From contig UQXK01000001.1 in the NCBI GenBank assembly GCA_900544985.1, forward strand, positions 62,001 to 126,000: DNA of 64,000 bases. Reading direction: 5' to 3'. Below, piece by piece: positions 34,633-44,800 of this stretch (position 1 is its first letter; every line of letters starts with the position of its first letter). The notes under the pieces are model-generated. The model was not told the origin of the DNA and ran no database searches. It saw nothing but the letters and a program-made list of their open reading frames with translations. The stretch is from an uncultured Eubacteriales bacterium (GTDB taxonomy: Bacteria; Bacillota; Clostridia; Oscillospirales; CAG-272). A program made the translations under genes and the position numbers.

Positions 34633-36726
34633 TCAGCCGTTTTGAGCGTCTTTCATAGAAAGATTGAGTCTGCCTTTTTCGTCTGTTCCAAGGAACTTGA
34701 CTGTTACGACGTCGCCTACGGAAACTACGTCTTCAACCTGCTCGACTCTCTTGTTTGCGAGCTTGGAGATGTGAACAAGACCTTCTTTTCCGGGAGCGAT
34801 TTCAACAAATGCGCCTATCGGAATGATTCTTGTTACTGTACCTGTGTAGCAGCAACCGTCAACAGGCTCGAATACGATAGCGTCGATAATATTCTTTGCT
34901 TCCTGTGCCGCATCGCGGTTGATAGCGAGAATATATACGCTGCCGTCGTCGTTGATGTCTATCTTGGCGCCTGTGTCCGCTGTGATCTTTTGGATTATCT
35001 TGCCGCCGGAGCCGATTACGTCGCGTATCTTATCGGGATTTATCTTCATCTGGATAAGCTTGGGAGCGTATTTGCTTACTTCTTCTCTGGGGGCGGGAAT
35101 AGCTTTGAGAATGATGTCGTCGATTATATAATCGCGGCCTTTATGCGTTTGTTCGAATGCTTTTTTGATGATCTCGGGTGTAAGACCGTCGATTTTGAGG
35201 TCCATCTGAATTGCCGTGATACCTTTGTGTGTTCCGGCAACTTTGAAGTCCATGTCTCCGTAGAAGTCTTCAAGTCCCTGAATATCGAGCATTGTATCGA
35301 AAGAGCCGTCTTCTGCCGTTATAAGTCCGCAGGAAATGCCGGCTACGGGAGCTTTTATCGGAACGCCTGCGTCCATGAGGGCAAGTGTTGAACCGCATAT
35401 AGATGCCTGAGACGTGGAACCGTTGGAGGAAACAACCTCTGAAACGAGTCTCATTGCATAGGGGAATTCTTCAACAGAGGGAAGTACGGGAACGAGCGCG
35501 CGCTCTGCAAGAGCACCGTGGCCTATCTCACGTCTGCCGGGGCTTCTGAGGGCTTTTGCTTCGCCTGTGGAATATCCGGGCATATTGTAGTGGTGCATAT
35601 ATCTCTTTTCGGTCTCATTGTCGAGTCCTTCGAGAAGCTGACTGTCGGAAAGAGCACCGATCGTTGCGATCGTCATGACCTGCGTCTGACCACGTGTGAA
35701 AAGACCGCTTCCGTGAACTCTGGGAAGAAGAGCAACCTCTGCCGCAAGAGGACGTATCTGGTCCATGGATCTGCCGTCGACACGTTTTTTGTCAACGAGG
35801 AGCCAGCGGCGGACTATCTTTTTCTGTATCTTGTATATGAGTTCGGGAAGAACTACCGCAAGATCGGGATATTCTTCCGAGAAGGTTTCGGAGATTCTGT
35901 CTATGATAGGTTGCATTTTGGCGTCTCTTACGGTCTTGTCGTCCGTGTCGAGCGCTTCCATAACATCTTTTTCGCAGAAATCGAATATCTTATCGAACAT
36001 ATCGTGATCGAGTTCGCAGGAAGGGTATTCGAATTTCGGTTTGCCTATTTCGGCGATTATGCCGTTTATGAACACGAGAAGATCTTTTATTGCTTCGTGT
36101 CCTTTCATGATAGCGTCGAACATAACGTCGTCGGGAACTTCTTTTGCTCCCGCTTCTATCATGACGACTTTCTTTTCGCTTGCCGCAACGGTGAGTTCAA
36201 GCGTGCTTTCTTTTCTCTGCGCCGCTGTCGGGTTTATGACGACCTCTCCGTTTACAAGTCCGACGAATGCGCCGCCGATAGGTCCGTTCCACGGAATATC
36301 GGAGATGGAAAGGGCGATGGACGCACCTATCATTGCCGTTATTTCGGGGGAGCAATCTTCATCGACGGACATTACCGTGAGCGTAAGGGCAACGTCGTTG
36401 CGAAGATCCTTCGGGAAAAGCGGGCGTATGGGTCTGTCTATAACTCTGCTTGTGAGTATAGCCTTTTCGGAAGGTCTGCCTTCACGGCGGAGAAATCCTC
36501 CCGGAATTTTTCCTACCGCGTACATCTTTTCGTCGTAGTCGACGGAAAGGGGAAGGAAATCGATGCCGTCGCGCGGTTTTGCGCTTGCAGTTGCGCAGGC
36601 GAGTATAACGGTGTCGCCGTAGTGTATCATGCAAGAACCGTTTGCAAGACCTGCAACTTTGCCTGTTTCGACCGTAAGGGGTCTGCCGGCATAAGTGTAA
36701 TTGAACACTTTGTAGTTTTCGAACAT
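34633..36726 (-). CDS. pnp: Polyribonucleotide nucleotidyltransferase (PNPase)
   Basis: The product has 697 residues. Two RNase PH domains (about 1-210 and 300-530) carry the blocks GDTVILACATAS, DFLPLSVDYDEK and GGFLRREGRPSE, and later TRGQTQVMTI and HHYNMPGYSTGE with the phosphate-binding GRREIGHGALAERAL. KH (KINPDKIRDVIGSGGKIIQ) and S1 (TGTVTRIIPIGAFVEIAPGKEGLVHIS) RNA-binding domains follow. PNPase degrades RNA 3'-5' using phosphate. AGGAG lies before the ATG at 36726. It follows rpsO, the widely conserved order, with a hairpin between them that may lower read-through. Confidence 0.97.
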   Translation of the reverse strand: MFENYKVFNYTYAGRPLTVETGKVAGLANGSCMIHYGDTVILACATASAKPRDGIDFLPLSVDYDEKMYAVGKIPGGFLRREGRPSEKAILTSRVIDRPIRPLFPKDLRNDVALTLTVMSVDEDCSPEITAMIGASIALSISDIPWNGPIGGAFVGLVNGEVVINPTAAQRKESTLELTVAASEKKVVMIEAGAKEVPDDVMFDAIMKGHEAIKDLLVFINGIIAEIGKPKFEYPSCELDHDMFDKIFDFCEKDVMEALDTDDKTVRDAKMQPIIDRISETFSEEYPDLAVVLPELIYKIQKKIVRRWLLVDKKRVDGRSMDQIRPLAAEVALLPRVHGSGLFTRGQTQVMTIATIGALSDSQLLEGLDNETEKRYMHHYNMPGYSTGEAKALRSPGRREIGHGALAERALVPVLPSVEEFPYAMRLVSEVVSSNGSTSQASICGSTLALMDAGVPIKAPVAGISCGLITAEDGSFDTMLDIQGLEDFYGDMDFKVAGTHKGITAIQMDLKIDGLTPEIIKKAFEQTHKGRDYIIDDIILKAIPAPREEVSKYAPKLIQMKINPDKIRDVIGSGGKIIQKITADTGAKIDINDDGSVYILAINRDAAQEAKNIIDAIVFEPVDGCCYTGTVTRIIPIGAFVEIAPGKEGLVHISKLANKRVEQVEDVVSVGDVVTVKFLGTDEKGRLNLSMKDAQNG

Positions 36727-36854
36727 TTTTAACTCCTGAAAAAATATTTTTATCGCGAATGCCCGAAGTTGTTTAGCACTTAAATGAATGTCGGAATTTT
36801 CCGGCGCTCGTTTAACTGCTATACAAGATCAAACAAATCGCGTTAAATACGTCT

Positions 36855-36882
36855 AAAAGGGACGAACAGCCGTCCGTCCCTT
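36855..36882 (-). terminator. Hairpin between rpsO and pnp
   Basis: On the minus strand AAGGGACG pairs with CGTCCCTT and is followed by TTTT. In many bacteria the rpsO-pnp gap carries an attenuating or RNase-processed hairpin, and this is probably the equivalent. Confidence 0.65.
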
Positions 36883-36893
36883 CTTTGCCAAAC

Positions 36894-37157
36894 TTATTTT
36901 CTGATTCCGAGCTTCTCGATTATAGCACGATAGCGCTCAACGTCTTTCTTTTGGAGGTAACCGAGAAGGTTTCTTCTCTTACCGACCATTTTGAAAAGAC
37001 CGCGGCGGCTGTGGTTGTCCTGGGGATTCTTTTTAAGATGCTCCGTAAGAGAAGCGATTCTGTTTGTGAGAATAGCTATCTGTACTTCGGGAGAACCTGT
37101 GTCGCCTTCGTGAGTTTGGTTTTCTGTGATGATGACCTGTTTTTCTTCTTTAAGCAT
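36894..37157 (-). CDS. rpsO: 30S ribosomal protein S15
   Basis: The product has 87 residues from the ATG at 37157, which is preceded by GAGGTG; an ATG three codons upstream overlaps that site and is less likely. The S15 signature is complete: [23 protein letters not shown] (about 23-45) and [22 protein letters not shown] (about 48-69). S15 binds helices 20-22 of 16S rRNA at the small-subunit platform. The protein often represses its own messenger. It is transcribed leftward with pnp from the promoter at 37269-37297. Confidence 0.98.
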   Translation of the reverse strand: MLKEEKQVIITENQTHEGDTGSPEVQIAILTNRIASLTEHLKKNPQDNHSRRGLFKMVGKRRNLLGYLQKKDVERYRAIIEKLGIRK

Positions 37158-37268
37158 GATTTTCACCTCATAAAATTTTTAGCAAACCTATAACAACGCG
37201 AGCGGCGGGTGAAACGCTTTTGATAAAGCCTTTTGTCCGCAAACGGTGTCATGGTTGTCTACCTGCCC

Positions 37269-37297
37269 ATTATACCACACGAAATTTGCAAAGTAAA
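37269..37297 (-). promoter_or_regulatory. Promoter of rpsO-pnp
   Basis: On the minus strand TTTACT (37297-37292) and TATAAT (37274-37269) are spaced by exactly 17 bp. About 110 nt separate the -10 box from the start codon of rpsO, leaving room for a regulatory leader such as an S15 binding site. Confidence 0.75.
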
Positions 37298-37557
37298 TAG
37301 TTTTTCGAAAAAGGTTTTACATTTTTTTCATATTTATATATTGTCGCACTGCTTTTTCGTCGGAAAAGCGGTCGGATAACACCAAATCGGGCGGCTTTTA
37401 TGGATTTTAAAGAAAAAATTCTTTTAAAATCCTATTTACGGCAAAAGAAAATTTGAAATTATATTGCAAAAAATCGCTGTTTCGTGTATTATATATTTCA
37501 TAAGCTAAATTATTTTGCGTACATTTTTTTAATGTTATGCGGAAACGAGGAATAAAA
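37298..37557 (+). promoter_or_regulatory. Intergenic region with the fba promoter
   Basis: TTGCAA (37464-37469) and TATTAT (37487-37492), 17 bp apart, form a good promoter ahead of the aldolase gene. I see nothing else in the A+T-rich stretch. Confidence 0.6.
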
Positions 37558-38493
37558 ATGGCAATAGTTACAACAAAAGAAATGTTTGAAAAGGCTTACA
37601 AAGGCGGATATGCCGTAGGCGCTTTCAACATAAACAACATGGAAATAATCCAGGCTATCACGGAAGCGTGCGCGGAAGATCATTCTCCCGTTATCCTTCA
37701 AGTATCGGCTGGTGCCAGAAAATATGCTAAACACGCATATCTTATGGCTCTTGCAAAAGCTGCTGTCGAAGACACAGGCATAGACCTTGCTCTTCACCTT
37801 GACCACGGCGCTGATTTTGAAATATGCAAATCCTGCATAGACGGCGGATTTTCTTCTGTCATGATAGACGGTTCCAAATATTCTTTTGACGAGAATGTAG
37901 AACTCACAAAGAAAGTTGTTGAATACGCTCATGCTCACGGCGTAGTAGTAGAGGGCGAACTCGGCAAGCTCGCAGGTATCGAGGACGACGTTCATGTTAC
38001 GGCAGAGGACGCTATGTTCACAAATCCCGCAGAAGTAGAAGAATTCGTTACACGTACAGGCGTAGACTCTCTTGCTATCGCTATCGGTACAAGCCACGGC
38101 GCATACAAGTTCAAACCCGGCACAAAGCCGCAGCTCCGTTTCGATATTCTCGAAGAGATATCCAAGAGACTTCCCAATTTCCCGATAGTTCTTCACGGCG
38201 CTTCTTCCGTCATCCCGAATCTCGTTGACGAGATAAACGCTTGCGGCGGAAATATGCCCGACGCAATCGGTATTCCCGAAGACATGCTCCGTCAAGCTGC
38301 AAGCATGGCTGTCTGCAAGATCAATATCGACTCCGATATCCGTCTTGCAATGACCGCAGGCATTCGCCGCGTTCTTAAAAATCAGCCCGAAGTATTCGAC
38401 CCCAGAACGTATCTTACTGTCGGTCGCGACGAAGTCAAGAAGATGGTAAAACATAAAATCGAGAACGTTCTCGGTTCCAAGGACAAAGCGTAA
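37558..38493 (+). CDS. fba: Class II fructose-bisphosphate aldolase
   Basis: The product has 311 residues from the ATG at 37558 with GAGG 8 nt upstream. Zinc ligand and catalytic blocks are present: GAFNINNMEI, LHLDHGADFE (His80, Asp82 and His83), EGELGKLAG (about 133-141), GTSHGAYKF, VLHGASSV and KINIDSDIRLA near 260. The enzyme splits fructose 1,6-bisphosphate into dihydroxyacetone phosphate and glyceraldehyde 3-phosphate in glycolysis. Class II (zinc) aldolase is the normal type in Clostridia. The gene has its own promoter and terminator. Codon choice leans more to C-ending codons than in neighbours, as expected for a highly expressed gene. Confidence 0.96.
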   Translation: MAIVTTKEMFEKAYKGGYAVGAFNINNMEIIQAITEACAEDHSPVILQVSAGARKYAKHAYLMALAKAAVEDTGIDLALHLDHGADFEICKSCIDGGFSSVMIDGSKYSFDENVELTKKVVEYAHAHGVVVEGELGKLAGIEDDVHVTAEDAMFTNPAEVEEFVTRTGVDSLAIAIGTSHGAYKFKPGTKPQLRFDILEEISKRLPNFPIVLHGASSVIPNLVDEINACGGNMPDAIGIPEDMLRQAASMAVCKINIDSDIRLAMTAGIRRVLKNQPEVFDPRTYLTVGRDEVKKMVKHKIENVLGSKDKA

Positions 38494-38511
38494 GTTTATA
38501 TTGTTTTTTAT

Positions 38512-38578
38512 AAAAAGGACGGGAAACCGTCCTTTTTGTTTTGTGGAAGTTGACATATTCTTGTTTGTGATTTATAAT
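38512..38578 (+). promoter_or_regulatory. Terminator-promoter cassette, copy 1 (fba end / MORN lipoprotein 1 start)
   Basis: AAAAAGGACGG-GAAA-CCGTCCTTTTT (38512-38537) is a strong terminator. Thirteen bases later TTGACA (38550-38555) and TATAAT (38573-38578), 17 bp apart, make a consensus promoter. The same unit occurs at 40211 and 41774. Confidence 0.88.
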
Positions 38579-38686
38579 ATAAATGAAAATATTTTCGGCT
38601 TTTCCGTCATAATGCAGTTTTGGTTTTACTCTCCCCGATATAGTTCTGAGATAAAGATTATTCATACAAAGGAGCACGGTTTATTT

Positions 38687-40201
38687 ATGAAAAAGACAGT
38701 AGCTTTTATCCTTGCGATTTTGTCCGTATTTATTCTTGTTTCCTGCACAAAGGTGGAAAAATTCAAAGATGACGCGGGAAACGTTATAAAAAAAGTATAC
38801 TACGACAAAGACGGGAATATCGAAAAGGAAGAGGAGATGACATATATTGAAAATGTCCTCTCCGAAATCACTGAGACCCTCTATGACACAGACGGCAGAA
38901 AGACGCGCGTCTCTTCTTATAACGCCGAAAAAGTGCTCATGGAATATATGGATTATACCGGATATTACGAAAACGGCGACGTCAAAGAAACTACGCTTTA
39001 TAATGAATACGGCGTCATAAAGGAAATATTGAGATATGACGAAAAGGGAAGCGCGGAAAAAACGCTTTACGATGACGGTTTGAAATTATATACGGCGTCT
39101 TACTATGAAAACGGCAGGGAAAAGATGATGACCGTTTTCGACCGCGACGGTTTTAAGGCAAGTGTCGTATACTATAAAGAAAACGGAACCTATAATGAAA
39201 AGACCGAGTATTATCCCCAGGGAAATGAGAAAAGCTTTATTAAATATTTTGATAACGGCGGAATGAGCGAACGTACCGAATATTCTTTATCGGGAGATAA
39301 GACGCTCGTTATTACATATTACAGAAACGGAAATATAGAGACCAGCACTAAGTATTACAGCAACGACAAGGTGGAAATCTTCACCTCATATTACAGTGAT
39401 TCTTCCAAAAAAGAAGAGATTAGCTATGATAGAAACGGAAAGTTAAAGACCTCCAAGGAATATTTTTCAAATGGCAAATTGAAGACGGATAATGTTTATG
39501 TCAATGGAGTTTTAGAGAGTTCGTCGGAATTTTATTCAAACGGCAATCCAAAATCCGTTACGACTTATACCAAGGGAGAGCATAAAATTCTGGAATATTA
39601 CATGAACGGAAGATTAAAGAGCCATCATGAATATTACAGTGACGGTAAACTGAAAATCGAAGCGGAGTATAATGAAGACGGCAGAAGTACAAAATATGTA
39701 ACTTATTATAGCGACGGCAAGGTGAAAAAAGAGGAGAAATTTTATGAAAACGGAAATATAAAAGAGGTGTATTGGTATTTGCCAAACGGAAATTATGACT
39801 TTGTTTGCAAATATGATGAAAACGGAAAAATTGAAGAAGATTTATTTTACGTAGAAAGCGTAGATGCGTATATCCAAAAATTTTATTATTCCGACGGAAC
39901 CGATAAAGAGCTTTTATATTATAAATCCGACGGCAAATTGAGTCACCACTACTATTATTACGAAAACGGTGAAAGCAAAGAAGGTATATATTACTATGAG
40001 AGCGGAAAGATTCATCAAATTTTTAAATATTATGAAAACGGTAGAACAAAAGAAAAAACAGGATATTATGAGAACGGAGAACTCAGTTATGTAACATTGT
40101 TCGATGAATTAGGCAGAATAGATGTTACAATGTATGACGAAAACGGGAACAAAACGCACTATAAATTCAATGAAAAAGGCGAACAGATAGAAGAATGGTG
40201 A
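38687..40201 (+). CDS. MORN_2-repeat (YwqK-like) lipoprotein, first of a tandem pair
   Basis: The product has 504 residues from the ATG at 38687 (AAAGGAG 12 nt upstream). The N-terminus KKTVAFILAILSVFILVSC is a lipoprotein signal with the lipobox LVSC, so the mature protein would be tethered to the outer face of the membrane at Cys20. The rest is a long run of degenerate repeats of about 20-24 residues built on YYENGxxK or YYSDGKLK, the MORN_2 type (PF07661), often annotated as YwqK-family antitoxin. No toxin gene lies beside it, so the antitoxin label should not be taken as function. The repeats would stack into an elongated beta-sheet. The N-terminal ~98 residues are almost identical to the next gene. 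Confidence 0.82.
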   Translation: MKKTVAFILAILSVFILVSCTKVEKFKDDAGNVIKKVYYDKDGNIEKEEEMTYIENVLSEITETLYDTDGRKTRVSSYNAEKVLMEYMDYTGYYENGDVKETTLYNEYGVIKEILRYDEKGSAEKTLYDDGLKLYTASYYENGREKMMTVFDRDGFKASVVYYKENGTYNEKTEYYPQGNEKSFIKYFDNGGMSERTEYSLSGDKTLVITYYRNGNIETSTKYYSNDKVEIFTSYYSDSSKKEEISYDRNGKLKTSKEYFSNGKLKTDNVYVNGVLESSSEFYSNGNPKSVTTYTKGEHKILEYYMNGRLKSHHEYYSDGKLKIEAEYNEDGRSTKYVTYYSDGKVKKEEKFYENGNIKEVYWYLPNGNYDFVCKYDENGKIEEDLFYVESVDAYIQKFYYSDGTDKELLYYKSDGKLSHHYYYYENGESKEGIYYYESGKIHQIFKYYENGRTKEKTGYYENGELSYVTLFDELGRIDVTMYDENGNKTHYKFNEKGEQIEEW

Positions 40202-40210
40202 AAGCATAAT

Positions 40211-40276
40211 AAAAGGACGGGAAACCGTCCTTTTTGTTTTGTGTAAGTTGACATATTCTTGTTTGTGATTTATAAT
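40211..40276 (+). promoter_or_regulatory. Terminator-promoter cassette, copy 2 (between the MORN lipoprotein genes)
   Basis: AAAAGGACGG-GAAA-CCGTCCTTTTT is followed by TTGACA (40248-40253) and TATAAT (40271-40276) with a 17-bp spacer. Apart from two or three bases it is identical to copy 1, including TATTCTTGTTTGTGATT between the boxes. Confidence 0.88.
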
Positions 40277-40381
40277 ATAAATGAAAATATTTGCAAATTT
40301 TGCCGTTGTAAGTAAATTTCGTTTTTCATTCCCGATATAGTTACATATAAGGATTTTTATACAAAGGAGCACGGTTTATTT

Positions 40382-41764
40382 ATGAAAAAGACAGTAGCTT
40401 TTATCCTTGCGATTTTGTCCGTATTTATTCTTGTTTCCTGCACAAAGGTGGAAAAATTCAAAGATGACGCGGGAAACGTTGTAAAAAAAGTATACTACGA
40501 TAAAGACGGAAATGTCGAAAAAGAAGAGGAGATGACATATATTGAAAATGTCCTCTCCGAAATCACGGAGACCCTCTATGACATAGACGGCAGAAAGACG
40601 CGCGTCTCCTTCTATAATGCCGAAAAAGTTCTCATGGAATATATGGATTATACCGAATATTACGAAAACGGGAATTTTAAAACTTCTGAGGATTATCTTG
40701 CCGACGGAACTAAAAAGTCTGAAACCAAGTATTACGAAAACGGCAATGTTGATGAAACGACGCTTTATGATGAGAACGGTATCGTACGGGAGATACTGAA
40801 ATATGACGAAAACGGGAACAACGAAAATTATAGAGAATCTGCCGAATATACAGTCGACGGAAAAATAAAGCGCATAACTAAATATTATGATGACGGTTTA
40901 AAGCAGGAAGTCTCTGAATATGACGAAAAAGAGAAAGTTATTCTTATTTTGGCGTATTATAAAAACGGAAACACGGAAAGTCAGACGGAGTATTATGACG
41001 GCGGAAAAAAATTTGTTTCTTATTATGAAGAAGGTCAGAAAAAGGAAACAACATTTTATGATGAAAAGGGTAAGGTCAGTTCTTCAAAAGAATATTATTC
41101 TAACGGAAAAACGAAAAAAAATCTTCTCCATGTGGGCGGAGAATTACATATATACGAATATTATGCGGACGGAACGAGAAAAAGCATAGTTGAATATTAT
41201 GCCAACGGTTCAATTAAAACAGAATCGGAATATAACGAGGCAGGTAAGTTCACGAAAGATATTTCCTATTATAACAACGGACAGAAATATATAGAGAAAA
41301 CCTATTATGCCAACGGACATGAAAAAGCAAAGTATTGGTATTCGAAAAACGGCAATTATGATGTTGTATACCTATATCATGAAAACGGGGAATTAAAAGA
41401 AGAAACATATTACTATGATAATAACACTCCCAAATGTAAAAGAAATCTTAATGATAGGGGCGAATATGAAGAGATAATATATTATTACGAATCGGGAAAG
41501 ATAGAATGTATTTTGGGGTTTGATGAAAACGGAGTCAGAACGGATGATATATACTATTACGAAAACGGTACAATATTTTGTACCATGAAATTTTATCCAA
41601 ACGGCGAAACCCAGGAAGACATAACTTATGGTGAAGATGGGAATTTAAGATCTGCCGTGTTTTATGATAAGATAGGCAGGTGTCATATTATAACGTATGA
41701 TAAATACGGAAATGAAACACATTCTTATTTTGATCAATACGGAAAACCAATGAGTAATTGGTGA
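40382..41764 (+). CDS. MORN_2-repeat (YwqK-like) lipoprotein, second of a tandem pair
   Basis: The product has 460 residues. It has the same upstream block (CAAAGGAGCACGGTTTATTT) and lipoprotein signal as its neighbour, with only a handful of changes in the first 98 residues (for example Thr to Ile and Ser to Phe). After that the repeats diverge in number and sequence (YYENGNFK, YYDGGKKF, YYANGHEK and others). This pattern indicates a recent duplication, or gene conversion confined to the 5' end, with repeat-region diversification afterwards. It is expected on the outer membrane face and function is unknown. Each copy has its own promoter and terminator, so the two can be expressed independently. 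Confidence 0.82.
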   Translation: MKKTVAFILAILSVFILVSCTKVEKFKDDAGNVVKKVYYDKDGNVEKEEEMTYIENVLSEITETLYDIDGRKTRVSFYNAEKVLMEYMDYTEYYENGNFKTSEDYLADGTKKSETKYYENGNVDETTLYDENGIVREILKYDENGNNENYRESAEYTVDGKIKRITKYYDDGLKQEVSEYDEKEKVILILAYYKNGNTESQTEYYDGGKKFVSYYEEGQKKETTFYDEKGKVSSSKEYYSNGKTKKNLLHVGGELHIYEYYADGTRKSIVEYYANGSIKTESEYNEAGKFTKDISYYNNGQKYIEKTYYANGHEKAKYWYSKNGNYDVVYLYHENGELKEETYYYDNNTPKCKRNLNDRGEYEEIIYYYESGKIECILGFDENGVRTDDIYYYENGTIFCTMKFYPNGETQEDITYGEDGNLRSAVFYDKIGRCHIITYDKYGNETHSYFDQYGKPMSNW

Positions 41765-41773
41765 AAGCATAAT

Positions 41774-41838
41774 AAAAGGACGGGAAACCGTCCTTTTTGC
41801 TTTGTCAAGTTGACATATTTATGCTTGTGATTTATAAT
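41774..41838 (+). promoter_or_regulatory. Terminator-promoter cassette, copy 3 (MORN lipoprotein 2 end / addA start)
   Basis: AAAAGGACGG-GAAA-CCGTCCTTTTT is followed by TTGACA (41810-41815) and TATAAT (41833-41838) with a 17-bp spacer. It has drifted a little more than copies 1 and 2 and drives addA, a gene unrelated to the first two. Confidence 0.85.
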
Positions 41839-41895
41839 ATAAAATAAAAACGGCAACGCAATAAAAAATAACCTTATTTTAAAAGGAGGCGGAAT

Positions 41896-44800
41896 ATGGC
41901 AGAAGTAAAATGGACGAAAGCGCAGCGCGCGGCTATCGACGCGAGAAATTGCAGTCTTGCCGTTTCCGCCGCCGCAGGTTCGGGAAAAACGACGGTCCTT
42001 ACAAGAAGGATAATAGAAAAGCTCCAAAACGGCGCCGACATATCGGGAATGCTCATAGTCACATTTACAAATGATGCGGCGTCGGACTTGCTTGTTAAAA
42101 TAAGAAAAGCGCTTTCTTCCGCGCTTTCGGACAACCCGTCGTCATCTCATATGAGAAGACAGCTCATAAAATCGTCGGGGGCGAAAATAAGCACGATAAG
42201 CAGCTTTTGCGCCTCTCTTGTAAGGTCGAATTTTCAGCTTTGCAAAGTCCCTTCCGACTTTTCCGTGCTTTCCGATACGCAGGATGAGCTTCTGCGCCTC
42301 AATATCGCGGACGAGCTTATAAACGATTATTACGCCGGAAGAGTAGACGATACTTTCGGCAAAATAGAGGATTTCGGCGCGTTTGCCGATACTTTCGGAA
42401 AGCCGGGGGATGACGCGGCTCTTTCCGGAAATATTTCTTTTATATACGATAAACTTTCGAATACAATAGATTTTATCGACACTTTGAAAAAATTCCGCGA
42501 CACCGTTTTATTTGACGGAGAGGATTTTTCGAAAACTCCTTTCGGCGCGTATGCTTTTTCGTATATCCTCGATTATGCGCGCCATTATAAAAATATACTT
42601 TCTTCTTTTTATGATGTGATACTTTCCGATGAGAACATCGCAAAATACGCGGACGCGATTTCGGGCGATATAGACTTTCTTTCCCGTGTGGAAAGCGCGA
42701 TATCGGTGGGAAGAAGCTACGATGAGGTGAAGAACATCTTTACTTCATATGAATTTCCTAAAAAGCCCGCGGCAAAAAGAGGATATGTCCCGACTACTGT
42801 TGTAAACTATTTCAACGGTATGAGAGACGCCTGCAAAGAAGATTATAAAAACATAGTCTCTTCGTTTTTTTCTTTCGGAGACGGCGCGGCAAAGGACGGC
42901 AGCCGCCTTGTTTACTCCTCTCTTTGCGATCTTTATACGTTTCTATGTGAGTATAAACGCCGTTTTGATACGGAGAAGAGACGCCGCCATGCGCTCTCTT
43001 TTTCCGATATAGAGCACGCGGCACTGAACCTTGTAATAGACAGAAAGACGAAAGCCCCGACTCCTCTTGCGCTTTCTTTGAGAGAGGAATTCGACGAGAT
43101 TTACATAGATGAATATCAGGACACAAACGAAGTCCAGGACGCAATATTTACAGCTCTTTCAAAGGGAAACAACCGTTTTGTCGTCGGGGATATAAAGCAG
43201 AGCATATATGCTTTCAGAAGCGCCGACCCGTCGATATTCGAAAATCTTATAAACAGAAGCGGAAAATATTCCGCCGAAAACATGGCGGATGAACAGAAAG
43301 TCTTTCTTTCGAAAAATTTCCGCTCCACCGACGAAATTCTGAATTTTGCCAATGCCGTTTTCGAAACGCAGATGGAAAAGGGCGGGATAATGTCGTACGG
43401 AGACGACGACAAGCTTTACGGCGACGGAAAACACGGAGATAAAGTACATATAGCGCTCTGTGTAAAGGATGAAGAAAACGGAAGCGACAGGGAAGCGGAA
43501 TATGTCGCCGAAAAAATAAAAACAATGCTTGGGGGCGGAGAGAAAAAAGCGGACGACACGGTCATTCGCCCATCCGATATAGTAATAATAATCCGCTCGG
43601 TCCAGACGCACGCCAAAAGATTTCGCGATGCGCTGGAAAAGCGCTCTGTACCTTGCGAAGAGGTCGCCGAGGAACGTTTTTTCGAGAGTCCCGAAGTCCT
43701 TCTCGTGATAGCGCTTTTGAATGTCATAGACAACCCGGAACGCGATATTTATCTTGCGGCAACGCTTAAAAGCCCGCTTTACGGCGTTACGCTCGATGAG
43801 CTTTTATATATACGCAGATACGATGAGAGCGGCAGTTTGTTTTCTGCTTTTTGCAAATTCACAAAGGAAAAGGAATTCAAAAAGGGGCTTCGTTTTCTTT
43901 CGGATTATAACAGGTACAGAGAGAAAGCGCGCGTGCTTTCCTGCGATGAGCTTTTGTGGCAGATATATACGGAAAAAGAAATACTCTCTCTTGTGACCGT
44001 TTCCGAAGAGGACGACATACACGGCAGAGAAACGGCAAAAGCAAATCTTATACAGCTTTATAATTATGCGAGGAGCTTTGCCGGCTCTTCTTTCCGCGGC
44101 GTTTATGATTTTCTTTCTTTTATAACAGACGTCGTCGAAAATAAAACCAAAATAAAACTGAGCGGCGCTTCCAAAACCCAGGATTCCGTAAAGATAATTT
44201 CGGCGCATAAATCAAAAGGACTCGAATTTCCCGTTTGTTTTGTTTGTGCCTGCGGTTCGGATTTTAATTTAAAAGATTCCGAAAAGGACATAATATTCGA
44301 TAAAAACATGGGAATATTGCCGCGCATATCCGCGAAGAGCGGGCTTGAAAGGCTTAACACTCCGCAAAGGGCGATAGCGGCGTTAAAAGTCGCAAAATCC
44401 GTAAGGGCGGAGGAGATGCGCGTGCTCTATGTCGCCCTCACCCGTGCGAAAGAAAAGCTTTTTATAACCGCGACGGTAAAAGAGACAAAAAGTTTTCCTC
44501 TTTCGTGCTACGATATCACTCCCGGAAAAAACGACACATATTTTTCCTTTGAGGGCGAATTTTTCTCGCATTACGCCGCGATAAATTCGAAAAACTATCT
44601 TGAAATGATACTGCCGTCGGTTGCGGGAAAAGAGGATATTTACGATTTCGAATTTGTTTGCGATACGGAGAAAACCGAAGAAAATTCCGTCAAAGAAACG
44701 GTTTTATCCGATTTTGACGGAGAGATAACGTATACAGAAGCCAAAAAGATTATTTACGAGAGATTTTCACACGAATATGAAAATGAGGAACTGTGCAAAG

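Noticed and set aside
35518..36732. 404-codon open frame antisense to pnp
   Set aside because: Same reasoning: the minus strand encodes a complete PNPase, and the plus-strand frame has no ribosome binding site and no recognisable fold.
38687..41764. Toxin-antitoxin pair
   Set aside because: Both genes are MORN-repeat lipoproteins with export signals; there is no toxin-like partner.
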